A stretch of DNA of 64,000 nt from Brachyhypopomus gauderio (Eukaryota; Chordata; Actinopteri; Gymnotiformes; Hypopomidae): NCBI RefSeq assembly GCF_052324685.1, contig NC_135228.1, forward strand, positions 15,778,611-15,842,610, written 5' to 3'. The first letter of the stretch is position 1. Each line of letters opens with the position of its first letter. The translations under genes were made by a program, and so were the position numbers. Positions 57,922 to 64,000 of this stretch are shown here, piece by piece. A model generated the notes under the pieces. That model saw nothing but the letters and a program-made list of their open reading frames with translations, ran no database searches and had not been told where the DNA came from.

Positions 57922-60837
57922 ATGACCGGCTCGTCTTGGTTAAGAATGCCAGCAAATTTTGGACAAGGATGCTCCAAAGTAACCATATATCAGACTGTTT
58001 TCTTTATATCCATTACTGTTCAGGTTAGTTCATTTTCTTTAGAAAACTGCACTGTCAAAGGTGCCCTAAATGACACTGACCAGTTGAAAGTGCTTTGCTA
58101 CAAAATGGATTTCTTTAAGGTTCCTTCTGAGATACCTAACAAGGTCAGATACTTGGATATTTCCTTCAACTCCATTTCAAGCATCAAAACCAGTGAATTT
58201 GACGATGTTTGGAACTTAAGACATCTGAACTTATCAGACAACAACATTTCATGGATACAAGAAGGAACATCTGAACACTTCCCCAACTTGACCAATCTTA
58301 ATCTGGCCAATAACAAGTTTAAAAGTGTGTCAAGAGGTCTGCTACAAGGCCTAGCCAAGCTGCACATGCTACGCCTGGATGGAAATAGAATTGAAGAAAT
58401 TGAGCAATTTTCTTTTAGCACCCTTCTGAATTTAAAGGTGTTGAACCTCACAAAAAATAATCTCAAACACATTGACAGTTTCAAGCCTGTGCTTTCATCA
58501 CCGGTGTTGGAGGAATTGTTCATTGGATGTAACAACTTACATACATTTAACTCCTATGACATGTCGAGGTCACCCTTGTCACTACAAAAAATTGATTTAT
58601 CTAGCAATCCTTTGATCAGATTCCAAATAACCGAAAACATTTTTCCAGTACTACACAACCTTGATATATCACGCTGTGGTCAAAACAGAGCCATATTATG
58701 GAACCTCACAGATAAGGTATATTTGAATTCAGTAACAACACTTTACATGAGTGGAATTCTTATTCCACCGGAGAGCATAGCCACATTTCTTCAGAGCTCG
58801 TCTTTAGCTTCATTGTATAAGATAAGACTAAGTCAAATCAGCTGGGTAACGGTAATGGCTCTTTTACAGTATGCATGTTCTCCTGAACTTAGGGTGTTAC
58901 GATTGCAGGGAAACAACATCTCAGTGCTGACTGACCATATGTTTGAAGCATGTTTCAACCTAACAGAACTAGACTTGTCAGATAATGAAATATCTAAGTT
59001 ATCTGCATCAATATTCAAAGGACTTACACAGCTGAAGGTAATGCGACTGCAACTCAATCAGATAGCACAGCTCCAACATACTTTCCCAATGCTCCCCACA
59101 CTTGAGTTTATAGACCTCAGTAGAAATCAAATTAAATCATTGACCTGTTTGGACTTCGCCAACTTAACACAGTTGACCCGGCTCTACTTGTACAGTAACA
59201 GAATTTCAACAATTAATCCATGCATGTTCAAAGACCTGAATAATCTTCACGTTTTGAAGTTGGGCTCTAACAAATTGTTGACAGTTGACAATGCTTTCAA
59301 AAATTGTCTACCGTCCTTGAAGGATTTACAACTGGTATATAATAAATTAAGCAAGCTTGCAGATGGAACCTTTATGAGTTTGTCTAATCTGAAATCCTTG
59401 AGCATTTCTGACAATCAGATTTCTGAGATTGAAAGACATGCATTTGCAGGACTTATAAACCTAGATGAACTGTTACTTTCCTCAAACAGGATAACAGAGA
59501 AAAGTATCAGAGACACAGTGTTCTCAGGGATGCCCAACTTGAAAACCCTAGAGCTATTTAGTAATGTCATTTCATATACAGATGATAATTTGAAAAAGCC
59601 TCCTTTTATACATTTAAAGTCACTAAAATGTTTGTCCATTCATAGTCAAAGACGAGGTTTTGGTAAAATACCCTCAAATCTGCTTCAAGGTTTAAACTCC
59701 TTGGAAATGTTCTATGGTGGAAGCATGAACCTTAATCATCTACATCCTGATACATTTAACTCCACCCCAAAACTCTGGTTTTTGGACCTTTCCAAAAATG
59801 CATTTTCAGATGACAACTCAATTCCTCCAGAAGTGTTCCACCCAATACCAGGACTGGCTAAGCTCATTGTCTCAAGAGCTCAGCTGCATTCTTTGAACTT
59901 CCTGTTAAATGCAAGGCTCTCAAGATTGTCAGTTATACAAGCCTCTGAAAACATGTTGGATGTCATCAACCAGACACTGATTGAGTCTCTCCCTCGACTG
60001 AAATACCTTAACATGAAAAGAAATACCTTCACTTGTGACTGTAGCAATGCATATTTTATTGACTGGGCAATGAAAAGTAACTATACTCAGGTAGTGTATC
60101 TGAGCAGATATACCTGCAGTTACCCACCTTCACTGAGACGCATGAGACTTGTAGACCTCAATACAAATTCTTGTACTGTGAGTATAGACTTCATCTGTTT
60201 CATATGCACCTCTGTCTTAATCATCTTCACTCTTCTGACATCTTTTGTCTATCACTTCCTGTACTGGCAAGTGATTTATGCATATTACCTATTCCTTGCC
60301 TTCCTTCAAGACAGCAAGAAGAAACAGATGCATCAGCAACATGGATTTCAGTATGATGCTTTTATTTCCTACAATGCCCAAGATGAACATTGGGTTGTGA
60401 AGGAACTCCTCCCAAATTTGGAGGGAGAGCAGGGCTGGAGACTGTGTCTGCACCATAGGGACTTTGAGCCAGGAAAACCCATCATAGACAATATCATTGA
60501 TGGAATATACAGTAGTCGTAAGACCATTTGCTTGATCACCCAGAATTACTTGAGGAGCACATGGTGCTCTAAGGAAATACAATTGGCAAACTTCAGACTA
60601 TTTGATGAACAGAACGATGTGCTGATCTTAGTATTCCTGGAGGATATTTCTACCCACCATCTGTCTCCTTACCATCAAATGCGGAAACTGGTGAAGAAGA
60701 AGACCTATCTCAGGTGGCCCAAAGCTAGAGAAGACACCAGGGTATTTTGGCAGAAACTGAGACAGGCTTTAGAGGCCAAAGGAGGCCCAGAAGACGAGAA
60801 TACTATTCTGGATATTAAGCGTTCAGACCAGCCCTAG
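57922..60837 (+). CDS. tlr22: Toll-like receptor, TLR22-like
   Basis: An endosomal or surface pattern receptor of the TLR11 family, which in fish TLR22 senses double-stranded RNA and signals through TIR adaptors. The exon is open from before 57847; ATG 57922 gives 971 residues, ATG 57946 gives 963 and places the hydrophobic signal (VTIYQTVFFISITVQVSS) nearer the N-terminus, so the start is not settled. About 25 leucine-rich repeats follow (for example LRHLNLSDNNISWIQEG), then a cysteine-rich C-terminal cap (FTCDCSNAYFIDWA), one membrane segment (IDFICFICTSVLIIFTLL) and a TIR domain: box 1 YDAFISYNAQDEHWV, box 2 LCLHHRDFEPGKPI with the conserved Pro, box 3 FW. No stops. AATAAA is at 61528. TLR21 is the main alternative. 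Confidence 0.9.
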   Translation: MTGSSWLRMPANFGQGCSKVTIYQTVFFISITVQVSSFSLENCTVKGALNDTDQLKVLCYKMDFFKVPSEIPNKVRYLDISFNSISSIKTSEFDDVWNLRHLNLSDNNISWIQEGTSEHFPNLTNLNLANNKFKSVSRGLLQGLAKLHMLRLDGNRIEEIEQFSFSTLLNLKVLNLTKNNLKHIDSFKPVLSSPVLEELFIGCNNLHTFNSYDMSRSPLSLQKIDLSSNPLIRFQITENIFPVLHNLDISRCGQNRAILWNLTDKVYLNSVTTLYMSGILIPPESIATFLQSSSLASLYKIRLSQISWVTVMALLQYACSPELRVLRLQGNNISVLTDHMFEACFNLTELDLSDNEISKLSASIFKGLTQLKVMRLQLNQIAQLQHTFPMLPTLEFIDLSRNQIKSLTCLDFANLTQLTRLYLYSNRISTINPCMFKDLNNLHVLKLGSNKLLTVDNAFKNCLPSLKDLQLVYNKLSKLADGTFMSLSNLKSLSISDNQISEIERHAFAGLINLDELLLSSNRITEKSIRDTVFSGMPNLKTLELFSNVISYTDDNLKKPPFIHLKSLKCLSIHSQRRGFGKIPSNLLQGLNSLEMFYGGSMNLNHLHPDTFNSTPKLWFLDLSKNAFSDDNSIPPEVFHPIPGLAKLIVSRAQLHSLNFLLNARLSRLSVIQASENMLDVINQTLIESLPRLKYLNMKRNTFTCDCSNAYFIDWAMKSNYTQVVYLSRYTCSYPPSLRRMRLVDLNTNSCTVSIDFICFICTSVLIIFTLLTSFVYHFLYWQVIYAYYLFLAFLQDSKKKQMHQQHGFQYDAFISYNAQDEHWVVKELLPNLEGEQGWRLCLHHRDFEPGKPIIDNIIDGIYSSRKTICLITQNYLRSTWCSKEIQLANFRLFDEQNDVLILVFLEDISTHHLSPYHQMRKLVKKKTYLRWPKAREDTRVFWQKLRQALEAKGGPEDENTILDIKRSDQP

Positions 60838-60839
60838 AA

Positions 60840-61864
60840 CAAGGCCTCTGTAATATGAAGGTTACCATGTATGTATTAGCAAAAAATCTTGTTTTTTGTC
60901 GACAAATGAAATTCAACATCAGACACTGTCTCACTGTTTTAGGGGAAAGAGTTTGGAGGGGTAAAGACTGACAGGAACTGTGTCAGCAGCAACTCTTCAT
61001 CTTAAATTACTGACCTTTGAACCTAATGTGGGCACAGGAGGAGCTGACTAGGTATCCAGTCTTCAGAGTTGGGCTGAACAACACGCCTCCACACTTTCTG
61101 TCTCCACTTTGTCCCTATTGTCCATTTCCCAGCATGAATTCCTCCCTCTACATAAGAAGATAAAGTGACCTCATGCTATGCCCTGCTAATTTGAATACAG
61201 GAGAAAATTCCAACCTAGACTGCTGAGGCTGCTGCATTTGTTAATTGAAATAGAAGTTTCAATATTTTCTTGTCTTCATTTTTCTCATGTGAAATGTATG
61301 TAATCAATCCACAGAGAATCAAATGAGAATGAGAATGAGAATGAGAGGATACTTGTTAAGATCACTTTATGGCTTACACACTTTTACCAGTAGCGCTCCT
61401 TTGCTCTTATCACAAACTTCAATTTGCTTGGACAGATGATGTGAAGGATGAAGACTGGATAAAGAGGCAGTCTTAAAGCCACCATCTGGAATTTGTAGAT
61501 CTGTGTAGTAAACATAAAATACCTACCAATAAACTTAAATACTATTTATCAAATCATATAAACAAAAAAAAAGCATCTAAGCAATATTGTCCTTTATTCT
61601 ACTGAAGGTTTGTTCATCTTTGCAGAGGTCGAACTGTTGAAAGGCTGAACCCCTTTCTTCATCCTTGTAAAAAGTGCAATGGTCTTAAATCTGTAATTAT
61701 GGTATATGTGCAAACCTCTGTGATTTATTTTTTTATACTGTTAACTGTATAATTTGTGTACATTATCCAAGCTCTTCACATCCAGCTTTGTGGTCAGATG
61801 TTCTAAAGATTTAGATACTGCTATACATATCTTAGTTATCTAGGGTTACACAAAAATTTTAATC

Positions 61865-61932
<68 letters not shown>

Positions 61933-63580
61933 ATGGTACGCTGAGCCCATTAAAGTGTCAACAGCTAATTTTCTGTGAACAATTTACTTCCTGTCCATTA
62001 TATTATCATTATATATCATCATTATATATTTCATTTTAATGTGGATATCTTGGATGTTGTTTATCCTTCTGGCAAAGTAGATCAGAAATCAAACTAATCT
62101 ACTTTTACACAACATACTGTAAATTTGAATGGCATTTAAATGTAACTGTAATTGTTCTGTAATTTCCTTTTTTGTGAATTTCGGGTAACAAGTAACTGAA
62201 TGAGGTTTTGGTTGCTATTGCCTCTAATATTCATATATTTTATTTACATGTTTAATGAATATATGTAATTAAATATCTATGTGATTTTACCATGTGTGAT
62301 TTTAACTGTGTAACGTTAATGATGCCAATGGAAGCTAACAGGACCCCAGCTCTAAACTCCAGCTGGGCAATGGGAATAAGACGCGTGTGTTTGTCTAGCA
62401 AACCCCCCCCCCCCCCCCCCCCCCCCCACTCCATACAGTAAACGGGCAACTTGTGGCAGGTTATCCTTGGGAAAAATGCACATTTTAAATCACATGCTAG
62501 AAAGGGTGACGATGAAAGGGAAAACATAATGACTTCATTTGTTCTCTTCCTCAGGCTGGACGCTCAAATGATTTTTACACGCCCTTTGACCCAGAGGGTT
62601 AAAACAGAGGAAATAGACCTAATGGGGTGAATCTAAAGAAAACAAACCCTGCAATCCTGTCTGTCTTCCTTCTCATGCTTTCCTACAACCTCACAGTCTG
62701 CCTCAGTGCACTGCCATAGTAGTGGTGTCACATGAGCTGGGATATATTGCCAATATAAATCACATTAATGTCGCATCATAGTCAACATGGACAATCTCAC
62801 CACTATGCTAGCCCTGTCTTATGCTGTATGTAATATACAGTCATGACATTTTTTTCTATTCCCCTAGAAAAAATTTATCAAACATCATTTTTGATGATTT
62901 TCTTTAAAAATAATTTCAATATACACTATTTTTACAAGACTATAAATATGATTGAAACAATTTAAGAATTTACCAAAAAGCAAACAAAGAAACCAAAAAA
63001 ACATTTTTCACAATTATGCAATAGGGTAGTGTACAATCAGTCCCTGAGAGACAATAACATTGATTGCATCTTATGGGATGATCACTATGTGCAAGTCCTC
63101 TGGATGAGCAGATTGACAAAAAACAATAGCCTATTTTGTACCCTAAAAAATTAAAAATTTCATTATACAGACATGATTTGGAAAATCTTACTAGATCAAA
63201 ACTTATGATTAACAAATATATGGTCCATGATAAATTGTCTATTATTTCCCCTTCTTGACCTCATACTGCCAAACAGTATGAAAAATAACTGAAATTACAA
63301 TTTCAAAATATGGTGTAGCATATTATCCAGACAATTTAGGTAGAGATTATTCTCTGAGCTTGCAAGGCAGAGGGTTTGAGTACAGAGGTCCACGCGTGCC
63401 TTGCAGTGGGTCCGTGATACACCTCCATTCACCTTTTAAAGGAGGAAACCTAGCACAGGTTTCTGAATACACAGTGTTTAATAGACAGTGAGTATTGGTC
63501 AGCATGTGTGAGGATGTTTGATTTTCCTTGTTGTCTTAAATTCCTTAAAACGTGAACAGAGACTGCCTTGAAGCTGCAGA
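60840..63580. other. TLR 3' region and intergenic sequence
   Basis: The TLR 3' untranslated region probably ends after AATAAA at 61528. A short GAGAAT tandem lies at 61324-61348, a CT microsatellite at 61869-61932 and a C run at 62402-62428. No gene recognised. Confidence 0.5.
61869..61932. repeat. (CT)n microsatellite
   Basis: About 32 CT units, uninterrupted. Confidence 0.97.
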
Positions 63581-63584
63581 GATT

Positions 63585-63790
63585 TCATAGCCCATAAGGG
63601 CCATCAATCAGGCCACGGGGCTGAGTCGTCCAAATGTCCCAGAGAGCGCTCACAGATGCATCCCCTTGGCTGCAGTAGTATTCGTTTGCCGTCTGCTGCA
63701 GAAACAGTGCTCTGTCTGATGCTCCTATGCCTCGAGGGGTCACCATGGCTACTGTGGTAAGGCACTCCTGTTGCTTAGCTGCCAGGGAAG
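63585..63790 (-). other. Unassigned open frame, possible terminal exon
   Basis: After an acceptor-like CTTCCCTGGCAG the minus strand stays open for about 67 codons (ECLTTVAMVTPRGIGASDRA, then LFLQQTANEYYCSQGDASV, SALWDIW) to a TGA. GC content is higher than around it. I recognise no domain, and the window ends nearby, so it could be the last exon of a gene lying beyond, or chance. Confidence 0.15.
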
Positions 63791-64000
63791 TTCTTTCACA
63801 GAAGTATGCTCTCACCAAGCTTGTAAAGGGCACTACGGCACAGGGACAGTGTGTTACAACACACAGTGAACACAGCCTCTTAAACAAATCACTGTACATA
63901 TCCAGTGTTGTAGAAATATCACTGAATGTATGCAGTACTTGTGGGAAATTAGCAAAATTCACTAAATGCTGACATTCAGTACAATAACCAATGCACCAAT

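Overview
This window is vertebrate nuclear DNA, almost certainly from a teleost fish. The evidence is intron-split genes with GT-AG junctions, AATAAA signals, long CA/GT microsatellites, a fish-type TLR22-like receptor, and typical fish transposons (Tc1, hAT, L2-, RTE- and Rex-type LINEs). I cannot name the species. No bacterial-type features are present.

Layout. 1-5.1 kb holds the decayed 3' part of a KIF12-like kinesin (minus strand), broken by a frameshift and in-frame stops and carrying an L2 fragment. 5.47-7.09 kb is a complete Tc1 transposon with an intact 340-residue DD34E transposase. 9.2-17.1 kb is a fatty aldehyde dehydrogenase gene (aldh3a2, plus strand, ten coding exons). 19.05-26.66 kb is traf4 (plus, seven coding exons). 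28.2-32.4 kb holds LINE fragments and a 58-bp minisatellite. 34.66-42.69 kb may be a small unrecognised gene on the minus strand, made of four short exons that join in phase 0; its large intron contains a four-level nest of transposons (35.2-41.8 kb). 45.3-55.5 kb is ddx52 (minus, 15 coding exons), with a Tc1 copy interrupted by a hAT element in one intron and another hAT-like element in a second. 57.9-60.8 kb is an intronless Toll-like receptor ORF of the TLR22 type (plus). From 60.9 kb to the end I find no certain gene.

The host genes are unrelated in pathway: lipid-aldehyde oxidation at the ER, TRAF adaptor signalling, pre-rRNA processing, and innate RNA sensing. Their grouping is ordinary synteny; aldh3a2, traf4 and ddx52 all lie on chromosome 17 in humans. 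ddx52 and the TLR gene are divergent, with start codons about 2.4 kb apart.

The most unusual material is the nest of mobile elements, where several target-site duplications can be read directly, and the unassigned mini-exon gene around it. I found no convincing new molecular system.
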